DNA of 64,000 bases from Myxococcales bacterium (lineage in GTDB: Bacteria; Myxococcota_A; Polyangia; Nannocystales; Nannocystaceae), in contig JACKDW010000002.1 in NCBI GenBank assembly GCA_020633295.1, positions 992,001 through 1,056,000 on the forward strand. The letters run 5' to 3'. This document shows, in pieces, positions 26,309 to 34,831 of this stretch. Position numbers and translations under genes: made by a program. Under the pieces are notes generated by a model that ran no database searches, was not told the DNA's origin, and saw nothing but the letters and a program-made list of their open reading frames with translations. Within the stretch, counting starts at the first letter, position 1. The number at the start of each line of letters is the position of its first letter.

Positions 26309-27202
26309 ATGCCGCGCCACGCCCGTCCGCCTCGCCGCCTCGCCTCGCGCCGTCCGGGCGCCGCGATCGGTTTATGGCTGTGCCTGTGGACGATCCCGGG
26401 ATGTGACGGCGGGATCTCGCTCGTCGTCGTCATCACGGCGAGCATCCTGCTCGCGGCCGTGATCGCGGGACGGGATCGCGAGCGCCGGGCGCTGCTCGAG
26501 GCCGAGACGCTGCGACGCGCGATCTCGACGGGCCAGCACCGCGCAATCGAGGCCCAGCTCCGCCGGGAGCTGGCGGCGGCGGCGACCGGCGAGCCGATCC
26601 CCGCAGATCGTCAGTGGCTCGCGCGCGCCCAGCTCGGCGGGCTGCTGGTCGCCGAGTGGCGGCTCGAGGAGGCCGCCGAGGTCTACGGCAACCACACCGG
26701 CAAGCTCTCGCCGCACCTGCAGGCGCTCGCGGCGTTCGGACACCACGAGCTCGCGGTGCTCTCGGGCACCCCCGACGAGACAATGCTCGCGACGATTCGT
26801 CACGATCGCGTGGCCTGCTTGCGCCACGTCCCGGCGACGTACCAGCAGACGGTGTCGCGGGCCTGGGACGCGCTCGAGGGCCTGTGCCTCGCGCGCATGC
26901 GACGGCCCGCCGAGGCGCTCGAGCTGCTCGAGCGTGGGCTCGACGCGCTCGGGTTTAACCCCGCGCGGATCGTCTATCAGTTTCATCTCGCGCAGGCGTA
27001 TGAGCAGCTCGGCGATCACGTCGAGGCCTCGCGTTGGTACGAGCAAGCCGCGAGCTCGTTCCCGGGCACGCGACTCGCGAGCGAGGCGCGCACGCGCTGC
27101 GTCTCGCTGCGCGCCGGACCCCACGACGCGTCGTTTCGGCGCATGCTCCCTGAGTCACCTGCGGCCGCGCCGGGGACGCTGAAGCCGCGCCGCTCGACCT
27201 AG
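26309..27202 (+). CDS. Membrane-anchored TPR-like protein
   Basis: 297 residues from ATG 26309. The frame is open 420 bases further up, but that part is an antisense shadow of the oxidoreductase. A basic start leads to a hydrophobic pair (AIGLWLCLWTIPGC and LVVVITASILLAAVIAG) and then a charged helix. The soluble part is helical with TPR-like pairs: LGGLLVAEWRLEEAAEVYG, CLARMRRPAEALELLERGL and FHLAQAYEQLGDHVEASRWYEQA. It probably acts as a protein-binding scaffold facing the periplasm or cytoplasm. The cysteine in IPGC could be a lipobox, though the second hydrophobic stretch argues for a membrane anchor. The partner is unknown. Confidence 0.7.
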   Translation: MPRHARPPRRLASRRPGAAIGLWLCLWTIPGCDGGISLVVVITASILLAAVIAGRDRERRALLEAETLRRAISTGQHRAIEAQLRRELAAAATGEPIPADRQWLARAQLGGLLVAEWRLEEAAEVYGNHTGKLSPHLQALAAFGHHELAVLSGTPDETMLATIRHDRVACLRHVPATYQQTVSRAWDALEGLCLARMRRPAEALELLERGLDALGFNPARIVYQFHLAQAYEQLGDHVEASRWYEQAASSFPGTRLASEARTRCVSLRAGPHDASFRRMLPESPAAAPGTLKPRRST

Positions 27203-27218
27203 CGCGAGGCGCCGCGCT

Positions 27219-27302
27219 GGTGTGAACGAACGATCGCTGCATCACGACGCGACCGTCCGCTCAGGTCGCTCCGGTGTGAACGAGCGATCGCTGCGTCACG
27301 CC
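27219..27302. repeat. Direct repeat pair containing CGATCG palindromes
   Basis: Two copies of a ~28-base sequence (27219-27246 and 27273-27300, two mismatches) begin GGTGTGAACGA and contain CGATCGCTGC. Their spacing is 54 bases. They lie in the 239-base gap between the TPR-like gene and the lipase gene and could be binding sites for the lipase promoter. Confidence 0.75.
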
Positions 27303-27441
27303 GAGGCACGCGGCCGGCGAGCTCGCTGGTGCGGAGCGCGTGCTTTCGTGTCGCAGGTAGGCGCACAACATCGTACGGCGATTAACTCACATGCGCAGAA
27401 TGACGTCGTGTTGGCCGCGGGTTGGTACAGTTTAAGTCACG

Positions 27442-28245
27442 GTGAGCACACGCGAGCGTTTCCTCCTTCGCCTGGGTCGGGCCTATCGAACCGTCGAGCA
27501 CGGATATCGATACACCCGCCACCTGGTGCGCGGAAACAACGTCAGCGGAGATGTCTCCTGGGTTCGCGCGGGTAGTCGACCGCTCGTCCTGCTGCACGGC
27601 TTCCTCGGCACGCGCGGCACCATGCAGCCGCTGACCCGGCGCTTCCGCGCCGACGGGCGCGCGGTGTTCAGCTACCACGTCGGCACCTTTCAGCTCGAGT
27701 CGATGGTCAAGTCCGCCGAGGTGCTGCGCGATCGCCTCGAGCAGATCGTCACGGACCTCGAGGTCGACCGCGTCGACGTCGTCGGCTTCAGCATGGGCGG
27801 CCTCGTCGCCATGCACACGCTCAAGTTCCTCCAGGGTGACCGCTACATCCGTCGGCTCGTCACGCTGGGCAGCCCGTTCCGCGGCACGTGGCTGGCGGCG
27901 GCCGGCGTCGCGACGATCGGGCTGATCAGCCCGTCGGTCTGGCAGGTCATGCCGCACAGCCCGTTCCTCAACCGGCTCCGGACCGCGCCCATGCCGGCGG
28001 GCGTGCGCGTCCGACAGATCCACGCCCGACACGACGCGCTCTGCCCCGCGCCCGGTCCGCTCGACGGCGTCGACCCCGAGCGGGACTACATCATGCTGCC
28101 CGGCGGGCACTCGACGCTGGTCGTCGCGCGTCACGTCTATCCGCGGATCCGCGAGTTCATCGACGCCGAGGAGCTCACGATCGTCCGCGGCGGCGCGACC
28201 GGAGCCCGCGACGACGACGCGTTCGAGCAGCGCGACAGCGCCTAG
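27442..28245 (+). CDS. Alpha/beta-hydrolase (lipase/esterase type)
   Basis: 267 residues, GTG start. The oxyanion region LLHGFLGT is followed by the nucleophile elbow VVGFSMGGLVA, the acid in IHARHDALCPA and the histidine in LPGGHSTLVVA, so the catalytic triad is complete. The N-terminus has no clear signal peptide, only basic residues (LLRLGRAYRTVEHGYRYTRHL). It is similar in plan to bacterial triacylglycerol lipases and to PGAP1-like acyl hydrolases (TLGSPFRGTWLA). The C-terminal ~20 residues are acidic and variable. It is convergent with the FHA gene (40 bases apart). Confidence 0.82.
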   Translation: MSTRERFLLRLGRAYRTVEHGYRYTRHLVRGNNVSGDVSWVRAGSRPLVLLHGFLGTRGTMQPLTRRFRADGRAVFSYHVGTFQLESMVKSAEVLRDRLEQIVTDLEVDRVDVVGFSMGGLVAMHTLKFLQGDRYIRRLVTLGSPFRGTWLAAAGVATIGLISPSVWQVMPHSPFLNRLRTAPMPAGVRVRQIHARHDALCPAPGPLDGVDPERDYIMLPGGHSTLVVARHVYPRIREFIDAEELTIVRGGATGARDDDAFEQRDSA

Positions 28246-28285
28246 GTCTCTTGGGACAGCCGCGGCCCTCCGCGACCGTGAGGGC

Positions 28286-29215
28286 TCAGAAGGTGACGAG
28301 CCCGCGCTTCTTGAGATCGACGAGCCGGTGCGTCAGCTTCAGGTCGTCCTCGACGTAGGTGTCCATGATGAACGCCCAGCCGCGGCCCTCGGCGAGGTCC
28401 TGGATGAGGTCGAGGTCCTCGTGCTTCAGCTCGCGCCAGCGCACCTTGCTCGGGCGCACGAGCGTGACCTCGGTGGTGTAGCGCGGGACCTCGTAGCGCT
28501 CGGCGAGGTGCTCGATCTCGTCGTTCTGGCGCGCGGCCTCCATGAGCACGTGGCCCAGCGAGGTCCTGATCTGTTTGGGCGGCGTGCCCTCGTACTCGGT
28601 GTTCTCGAGCCCGAAGTTGCCGTTCGACCAGGAGAGCATGCGGATCAGCGCCTTCTCGGGCTCCATGGCCTCGTTGGCGTTGATCGTCGCGTAGAACGCC
28701 ATGCCCTCGCGCAGATAGATGTGCCCGGTGCTGGAGTCGTCCTGGTTGCGGATCACCAGCGTGCCGGTCTTGCGGCTCGTGGCCAGCCACTGCAGTACGT
28801 CGACCAGCGGGATGTCGGAGATGCTGCCCGACATCGACTTGCTCGAGCTGCCGGCGTCGCTGCTGGTGGTCTTGCGCTCACCCGCCCAGCCCATCCGGAC
28901 CTGGCTCGAGTCGGTGATCGCAACGGAGATCAGGCTCGCGCCGATGACGAGGCGATCGCCCTCGCGCAGGCAGTGCCGCGTCACGGGGTCACCGTTGACG
29001 GTCGTGCCGTTGCGCGAGCCGAGGTCGCGCAGCCACATGCGACCGCGCTCGCCGTAGATCCGCGCGTGCTTGCGGCTGACCGCGTCGTCGGCCAGCACGA
29101 GATCCACGTCGCTGCTGCGCCCGACGACGAAGTTCTTCTGTTCGGGGCCAAGGGGGAATTCCTCTCCCTTGTACTTCCCTCGGACGAAACGCAGGACGTG
29201 GACTTGTGCACCCAT
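28286..29215 (-). CDS. FHA-domain and DUF4388 (PATAN-like) signalling protein
   Basis: 309 residues from ATG 29215 (an ATG 24 bases upstream is possible). Residues ~10-100 are a forkhead-associated domain with GRSSDVDLVL, SRKHARI and LRDLGSRNGTTVNG, which binds phospho-threonine peptides. After a Ser-rich linker, residues ~130-230 match the DUF4388 pattern (LVDVLQWLATSRKTGTLVI, GHIYLREGMAFYA). The C-terminus has a helical LIQDLAEGRGW block and a final MDTYVEDDLKLTHRLVDLKK segment, like a small winged-helix end. Such proteins are common in myxobacterial Ser/Thr kinase signalling. A kinase is encoded 17 kb away, but no direct link can be shown. Confidence 0.85.
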   Translation of the reverse strand: MGAQVHVLRFVRGKYKGEEFPLGPEQKNFVVGRSSDVDLVLADDAVSRKHARIYGERGRMWLRDLGSRNGTTVNGDPVTRHCLREGDRLVIGASLISVAITDSSQVRMGWAGERKTTSSDAGSSSKSMSGSISDIPLVDVLQWLATSRKTGTLVIRNQDDSSTGHIYLREGMAFYATINANEAMEPEKALIRMLSWSNGNFGLENTEYEGTPPKQIRTSLGHVLMEAARQNDEIEHLAERYEVPRYTTEVTLVRPSKVRWRELKHEDLDLIQDLAEGRGWAFIMDTYVEDDLKLTHRLVDLKKRGLVTF

Positions 29216-29634
29216 CGCGGTCGCGAACCTCGGCAGCATAGGATTCCCCGCGAACGCCCGTCAACACGATCTCGCCGGGGAGCACGCGCGACGCCCCGAT
29301 TTCTGCGGCTCCCGCGACGAGCGGTCCGGTGAGCGAGTCTGGCGAGCGAGCCTGGCGAGCGAGCCTGCCTGGCGAGCGAGTCTGGCGAGCGAGTTCGCGA
29401 CGCGGCGCGTGGGACGAGTTGACGGCGCGCGCTCTCGAGTCCGCGCGGCGCGACGCCCGAACGACGCGGGCGCGGGTTTGCTCGCGACCGCCGCGTCGAC
29501 CCGAAAACGCGACATTACGCGCTCATTTTGGCCCTCCGGGCCGGCCCGTGGGCCTGCGCGCGGCTCGCGGTTGCCGGAATCACGACGAGATTGAAGACTC
29601 GAGGGAGAGATCCTGTCTGGATCTCGGAGGCCCC
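29216..29634. other. Intergenic region with 13-bp repeats before the lipoprotein gene
   Basis: 419 bases between the divergent FHA and lipoprotein genes. It carries the 13-bp tandem repeat at 29327-29395. Near the lipoprotein start there is a GGAGG at 29626-29630 (4 bases from the ATG). I found no convincing promoter pair. Frames crossing it lack coding bias. Confidence 0.6.
29327..29395. repeat. 13-bp tandem repeat, about five copies
   Basis: Units TGGCGAGCGAG(C/T)C at 29340, 29353, 29370 and 29383, a partial first copy at 29327, and a 4-base TGCC insertion after the second full copy. The period is not a multiple of three and the repeat lies in non-coding DNA. Confidence 0.93.
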
Positions 29635-31378
29635 ATGCCATTCCCTACGTCTCTTCAGTCCCTCGTCCGCGCGCGCGCGCGTCTTGGGATCCTCATCACC
29701 GCGATCGCGCTCCTCGGCGCCAGCGGCTGCAGCAACAAGGACAAGCAGCAGACGCAGCAGCCGACCGTCGCGGCGTCTCCATACTCACAGGGCTACGCCG
29801 AGCCCGGGTACTACCAGGGTGAGGGCCGCGCGCCGAACGGCGCCACGCCCCAGGGTGATCCCGCCAGCTTCCAGAGCGTCTACGTCGACTCGCAGAACTA
29901 CGCCGAGCCGACGGGCGAGAACCCGTCGCTGATGGGCTACGACACGCTCAACGACGGCACGCAGGTCCAGGTCGTCGAGTACATCCACACCTATCCGGAT
30001 CCGATCGAGAGCTACCCGACGGTCTGGTGGTCGGGGCGCACGTACTACGTCATCAACGGCAACTTCGTGTACTACGACCCCTACTGGGGCGGCTGGGCGT
30101 ACTACTGGGGACCGCCGCGCGCGCTCGTGATGTCGTGGAATTACTACTACCCGTGGGCGCCGTACTCGTGGGGCGTCGGCTACTACGGCGCGGGCTGGTA
30201 CTGGGGCGGCGTCGGCGTGTACGGCTACCACCGCTGGGGCGACTGCTACGCCCACTATCACCACTCCCACTACCGACCGGACTACCGCCCGACGCACGGC
30301 GGGCGCGGCCCGAACGGCGTCGGTCGCCCGGGGATGAACGCGTCGAACGGACGTGGGCCGAACCCGGGGAACGGGCGGCCGCCGGCTGCGGGCAACGGTC
30401 GTGCGCCGGACGCCAACGGGCGCGCGCCCGAAGGTGGACGCGCGCCGGCCGACGGCGGTCACACGGTCACAGCTGGCGGACGACCGGCGGCGGCCGCGGC
30501 CGCAGCCGGCCAGGGCGGCGGCGCGGTGACGACAGGTCCTCGCCCGACGCACGGCGCGGGCGCAGGCGCGGCGACGACGATGACCGCGACTCGTCCCGCG
30601 CGCCCCTCCGCGGCTCGCAGGCGGCGGGCAACGGGGTCGCCGGCACCACTGCGACCAGCGCGCCCCGGCAGCGCGTCGGCGGCGGCCGGGACGTCGATCG
30701 CGGCACAACGAGCCCAGCCCGCCCGACAGGCCCGACGACATGTCTGCAGGAACACGTCCGGCTCGCCCCGGCAGCCTGCGCCCGTCGTCGGCCCGACCCG
30801 GCGGCTACGCCGAGCCGGGCGCGCGCCCGAGCCCGAACACCCGCGCGCCGGCGAACACCCGCGCGCCGGCGAACACCCGCGCGACGCCGACGACGATGGC
30901 CAACTCGTACCGCAGCGCGGGCCAGCCGACGCCGACGTACTCGCGCCCGCACTCGCCGAGCTCGACGCGCGCGCCGTCCTCGTCCCCGACGCGGGCGCCG
31001 TCTCCGTCGAGCCCGTCGTCGACGCGCACGCCGTCACGCTCGCCGAGCTACAACTACTCGTCACGCCCGAGCAGCAGCCCGAGCCGACCTTCTTCCTCGC
31101 CGAGCCGACCTTCGTCTTCGCCGAGCCGCAGCTACAGCCCGAGTCGCTCGTCTTCGCCGAGCCGCAGCTACAGCCCGAGCCGCTCGTCCTCGCCGAGCCG
31201 CAGCTACAGCCCGAGCCGCTCGTCTTCGCCGAGCCGCAGCTACAGCCCGAGTCGCTCGTCCTCGCCGAGCCGCAGCTCCAGCCCGAGCCGCTCGAGCGGT
31301 GGTTTTCGAGGTGGCGGCGGCGGTCACCACGGCGGCGGCGGCGGTCGCAGCGGCGGACACGGCGGTCGCGGCCGCTGA
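29635..31378 (+). pseudogene. Tyr/Trp/Gly-rich lipoprotein gene with apparent frameshifts
   Basis: The start is well supported: GGAGG, then MPFPTSLQS and the lipoprotein signal ITAIALLGASGC. The first ~200 residues include VWWSGRTYYVINGNFVYYDP and several YYWG and WYWGG blocks, then Gly/Asn/Pro repeats. From ~30590 the best G/C-biased frame shifts: frame 3 reads SQAAGNGVAGTTATSAP. From ~30735 frame 2 reads NTRAPANTRAPANTRA and Ser/Pro/Arg repeats, and it ends naturally with GGGGGHHGGGGGRSGGHGG and a stop at 31378. Two one-base shifts are needed. These may be real mutations or sequencing/assembly errors in GC-rich repeats. If intact, it would be a ~580-residue surface or periplasmic lipoprotein of unknown function. 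Confidence 0.65.
31121..31299. repeat. 36-bp tandem repeat, five copies, in the lipoprotein gene
   Basis: Five head-to-tail 36-bp units starting at 31121, 31157, 31193, 31229 and 31265. In the frame that reaches the 31378 stop they encode the 12-mer SYSPSRSSSPSR. Copies differ at a few positions only, so the expansion is recent. Confidence 0.92.
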
Positions 31379-31473
31379 TCGAGCGCCGCACGCCGCGCTC
31401 CCATGCCTACACGGCCTCGCGCGCGCCGGCGCTCGGGGCCGTGAGGCGTTTGGCGCCCGCGATCAGGCGCGCA

Positions 31474-32661
31474 TCAAGTGCACAGCAGCTCGCCCAGCCG
31501 GGCGAGCGCCGAGAGGTCGCGCAGCTCCTCGTCAAACCGCGGCGTCGTCACGCGCACGCAGTAGGCGGCGAGCGCCTCGCAGAAGGCGTCGATGTCCCGC
31601 TGCCCCGCCGCGTTCTCGGCGGTCACCACGTCGTGCAGGCGCTCGAGCGAGGTGAGCGCCTCGCGGACGCGCTCGCGCGCGGCGTCATCATCCTGTCCCT
31701 TAGGACAAATCGCGGACGCGAGCGCCTCGGCTCGCGCCGCGCGGGGCTCGGCGGCCGGGAGGTCGAGCGGGATGAAGGCGCGGTTGAACACCACGGCCTC
31801 GACCGGGACCTCGCGCTCGGCCAGGCCCTCGTGGAGGAAGCGCGCGTCGACGAGGTTGGTCGCGAGCGCCGAGCTGACCAGGACGAAGCCGCAGTCGTCG
31901 GCGCGCATGGCTCGCTGCACCCGCTCGGCCCGGCGCGAGAAGCCCTCGCGCAGGGACAGGAACACCTCGAAGAACTCGGAGAGGTCGTCGACCAGCTGCT
32001 CGCCGACGATCCGCCCCAGCAGCTTCGTCGCCGCCGCGCCGCCGCGCGAGAGCAGGCGCTCGCGCAGGCTCGAGGGCTGCTTGTTGCGGATGAACCAGCG
32101 GACCACGTTCTCGTCGAGGAAGGTCGACAGGCGCCCGGGCGCGTCGAGGATGTCGAGGGCGTTACGCGTCGGCGGCGTGTCGAGGACGATCAGGTCGTAG
32201 TCGCCGTCCTCCATCGCGTAGTACAGGCGCTCCATGGCCACGTAGGCGTGGCTGGCCCCGAACGAGCGCGACATGACCTGGTACAGGCGGTTGTTGTAGA
32301 TGCGCTGGCGGTGGTCCTCGTCCTCCGCGATGCGCTTGATCAGCGAGTCGTAGGCGGCGCCGGTGTCGAGCATCGCGGCGTACATCGCGGCGCGCTCGCG
32401 CGCCGCCCCGGCGAGCGGCTCGAGCTGCTCGACGGGCACGGGGCGCTCTTCATCGTCGAGCCCGTCGAGCCCGAGCATCGTCGCCAGGCGGCGCGCGGGG
32501 TCGATGGTCAGCACCAGCGTCTTGCGCCCGCTTCGCGCCGCGTGCAGGCCCATCGCGGCCGCCACGGTCGTCTTGCCCACGCCGCCGGGCCCGACGCAGA
32601 CGAGCAGCCGGCGCTCGGCGAGCAGCCGGGCGAAGGCCTCTCCGCCGCGCGCGTCGCTCAC
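31474..32661 (-). CDS. ArsA/Get3-family ATPase, second gene of pair
   Basis: 395 residues, GTG start overlapping the stop of the preceding ATPase gene (GTGA, 32658-32661). The deviant Walker A is GPGGVGKTT near residue 25, switch-type TIDPARRLA follows, and the DTPPTRNALD Walker B/switch II block is clear. It resembles anion-transporting ATPases of the ArsA family and Get3. I see no cysteine metalloid site of the ArsA type. This copy keeps the canonical DPARR and DTPPT motifs. Deviant-Walker ATPases of this family usually work as dimers; with its coupled neighbour it may form a heterodimer. The role (membrane-protein targeting, metalloid export or a lineage-specific function) is open. Confidence 0.82.
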   Translation of the reverse strand: MSDARGGEAFARLLAERRLLVCVGPGGVGKTTVAAAMGLHAARSGRKTLVLTIDPARRLATMLGLDGLDDEERPVPVEQLEPLAGAARERAAMYAAMLDTGAAYDSLIKRIAEDEDHRQRIYNNRLYQVMSRSFGASHAYVAMERLYYAMEDGDYDLIVLDTPPTRNALDILDAPGRLSTFLDENVVRWFIRNKQPSSLRERLLSRGGAAATKLLGRIVGEQLVDDLSEFFEVFLSLREGFSRRAERVQRAMRADDCGFVLVSSALATNLVDARFLHEGLAEREVPVEAVVFNRAFIPLDLPAAEPRAARAEALASAICPKGQDDDAARERVREALTSLERLHDVVTAENAAGQRDIDAFCEALAAYCVRVTTPRFDEELRDLSALARLGELLCT

Positions 32662-33665
32662 GCGTCACCTCCCTCGAGGCCCGTGAGCGCGCGCTCACCC
32701 AGCGCCTCGAGGTCCAGCGCCTCACCGGACCGAAGGTACATGCGCGGAAGCTCCGCCGTGGGCAGCCCGAGCTCGCGCAGCCGCTCGACCTGCGCGCGCG
32801 CGTGGCGGTAGCTCGCGACCATGCGCCGCGCGAGCGTGACGTCGGCGAGCACCTCGCGCTGCGCGGCGACGTCGTCGGACGCGCGCGCGCGCGTCTCGAG
32901 CTCGTCGAGCGCCGCGATCGCGGCGTCGTCGAGGGGCGCGGCGGGGACCTGGTTGATGAACATCCCGCCGATCGAGACCTCGTGCAGCTCGGTCAGCTCG
33001 TGATAGAGCTCGAGCGTCTCCTGCACAGGGACCTCGAGGGGCAGCGTCACGAGGCACAGCGTCGTCCGCTGGCGGTCGGTGAACAGCTCGGTCAAGGAGT
33101 CGACGAGCCCGCGCAGCGGCCCGTGGGCGATGACCTTGCGGAGCATCCGCGGCATCTCGAGGAACATCAGCGCGTGCCCGGTCGCGTCGAGATCGACGAG
33201 GATCGGCGACCAGCGCGGCGCGCCGTCTGCCTGCTGCTGCCGCTCGAGCTGGCGGAGCTTGTTCAGCATGACGATCTCGCGCACCGCCGGGGCCGCGCGG
33301 AACAGGCGATCGAGGGTGCGGTTGCCGGTGATCATCCGGGCGATCCGCTTCACCTTCACCTGCTCGACCACGTAGTCGAACAGCGCGCTCTCGAGGTCGA
33401 TGTTCATGGCCCAGACGCCGCCGTCCGGGCGCACCGCGACGGGCTCGTGCCCGATCTTCGGCGCGCGCCGCCGACCTGAACCGCCCGCGCGCCCGAGGAA
33501 GATGTCCTGCATCGACGCGCGGTGCCCGAGCTCGACGATCAGCGGTCGCTGGCCGCGGCGCGCGGCCGCCTCCGCGATCGCGGCGACGACCGTGGACTTG
33601 CCGACCCCGCCCTTGCCCGTGAACAACAAGAGCCGTCGACGCAGGAGCGAGATGCGGTCCGTCAC
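32658..33665 (-). CDS. ArsA/Get3-family ATPase, first gene of pair
   Basis: 335 residues from GTG 33665 (the frame is open to 33719). It starts close to the P-loop: LLLFTGKGGVGKST at ~15-25. The switch I position reads VELGHRASMQ, and the Walker B region is LVDLDATGHALMFLEMP, with ATGHAL replacing the DTPPT of its partner; this resembles the DTAPTGH motif of Get3-like proteins. LPLEVPVQETLELYHEL corresponds to the usual late block of the family. The gene is translated just before, and coupled to, the second ATPase. A divergent UbiA gene starts 223 bases away. The two proteins are paralogues but clearly diverged. Confidence 0.82.
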   Translation of the reverse strand: MTDRISLLRRRLLLFTGKGGVGKSTVVAAIAEAAARRGQRPLIVELGHRASMQDIFLGRAGGSGRRRAPKIGHEPVAVRPDGGVWAMNIDLESALFDYVVEQVKVKRIARMITGNRTLDRLFRAAPAVREIVMLNKLRQLERQQQADGAPRWSPILVDLDATGHALMFLEMPRMLRKVIAHGPLRGLVDSLTELFTDRQRTTLCLVTLPLEVPVQETLELYHELTELHEVSIGGMFINQVPAAPLDDAAIAALDELETRARASDDVAAQREVLADVTLARRMVASYRHARAQVERLRELGLPTAELPRMYLRSGEALDLEALGERALTGLEGGDA

Positions 33666-33888
33666 CGGCGGAGGGTGCGTAGCGCAGGTCGCTGGCGAAC
33701 ACAAATCACGCGGCCCCACGCGCCGCGCACGGCCCGTTCTCGCGGACTCCGTGACGCGCCCCTGGCGAAGGTGCGCGGCGCGGAGCGACCTTGCTCACGC
33801 GCGGCCGCGCGAAAAACCACGTCGACGCGGCGCGTTGTCTTGCCCACGTTTGGCAGCTCTCGTGGGCCTCTCTGTTACGCTTGCCGCG

Positions 33889-34806
33889 ATGGATACGCTC
33901 CGCGCCTGGGTGCAAGCGACGCGACCGCTCGCGCAGGTCAACATCGCCACGCCGCTCCTGCTCGGGCAGGCGCTCGCGTTCGCGTGCACCGGGCAGTTCT
34001 CGCTCGAGCGCATGGCCTGGATCCACGGCTTCGGCGCGCTCGCGCACCTCTTCATCGTCTTCGCCAACGACTTCGCCGATCGCGAGGGCGACGCGCACAA
34101 TCGCACGTTCAATCAATTCTCGGGCGGCTCGCGCGTCATCCCGGAGGGCAAGCTCTCGCCGACGCTCATCGCCGGCGCCGCGCTCGTGGCCCTCGCCGGG
34201 CTCCTCGCGCTCGGGGTCGCCGCGCTGCTGCAGGGTCTCGGGCCTTGGCTGCTCGTGGGGACAGCCGCGACCGCCGCGCTGCTGTGGGCCTACAGCTACC
34301 CGCCGCTGCGATACGCCTACCGCGGCGGCGGCGAGGTCCTGCAGGGCCTGGGTGTCGGCGTGGTCCTGCCGCTGCTCGCCTTCGCCACGCAGACCGGCGA
34401 CCCGCTCACGGACATGCGCTGGGCCGCGCTCGCGCCGATGTTCGTGCTCGGGGTCGCGAGCAACATCCTGACCGCGCTCCCGGATCACCCGGCCGACGTC
34501 GCGGCGAGCAAGCGCAGCTACCCGGTGGTTCACGGGCAGTGGGTCGCCCGCCGCCACTTCCTCGAGCTCACCGTGATCGCCGCCTGCGCGACGCCGCTCG
34601 TGCTCCCAAGCGCGCCGCTGCCCGTGATCGTCACGGTCGCCGCCCCGGCCGTCGGGCTCGCGCTGAGCGCGATCCCCATGCTCGGCAGCGCCGACGCCGA
34701 GCAGCGCGATGAGTGCCGCGCGTTCGTGCTGCGCGGCGGCGCGGCCCACGGCGCGCTGGCGCTGTGCTGGTCGATCGCCCTGGTCGCGCTCGCGCTGATC
34801 GGCTGA
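33889..34806 (+). CDS. UbiA-family prenyltransferase (MenA-like)
   Basis: 305 residues from ATG 33889 (the frame is open far upstream without coding bias). It is polytopic, with about eight hydrophobic segments. The two Asp-rich prenyl-diphosphate sites are NDFADREGD (after helix 2) and LPDHPADVAASKRSYPV. The fold and motif order are those of membrane prenyltransferases. The start MDTLRAWVQATRPLAQVN and the GGSRVIPEGKLS stretch are close to MenA (1,4-dihydroxy-2-naphthoate prenyltransferase, menaquinone synthesis). No other men or ubi gene is present, so the acceptor is uncertain. It is convergent with the cytochrome gene, 25 bases apart. Confidence 0.83.
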   Translation: MDTLRAWVQATRPLAQVNIATPLLLGQALAFACTGQFSLERMAWIHGFGALAHLFIVFANDFADREGDAHNRTFNQFSGGSRVIPEGKLSPTLIAGAALVALAGLLALGVAALLQGLGPWLLVGTAATAALLWAYSYPPLRYAYRGGGEVLQGLGVGVVLPLLAFATQTGDPLTDMRWAALAPMFVLGVASNILTALPDHPADVAASKRSYPVVHGQWVARRHFLELTVIAACATPLVLPSAPLPVIVTVAAPAVGLALSAIPMLGSADAEQRDECRAFVLRGGAAHGALALCWSIALVALALIG

Positions 34807-34831
34807 GCGGGATCACGACGCCGCGGGATCA

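Noticed and set aside
30027..31655. 542-codon frame inside the lipoprotein gene as an independent gene
   Set aside because: Most of it is an Arg-rich shadow; only a short central part has coding bias and is better explained as a frame-shifted piece of the lipoprotein gene.
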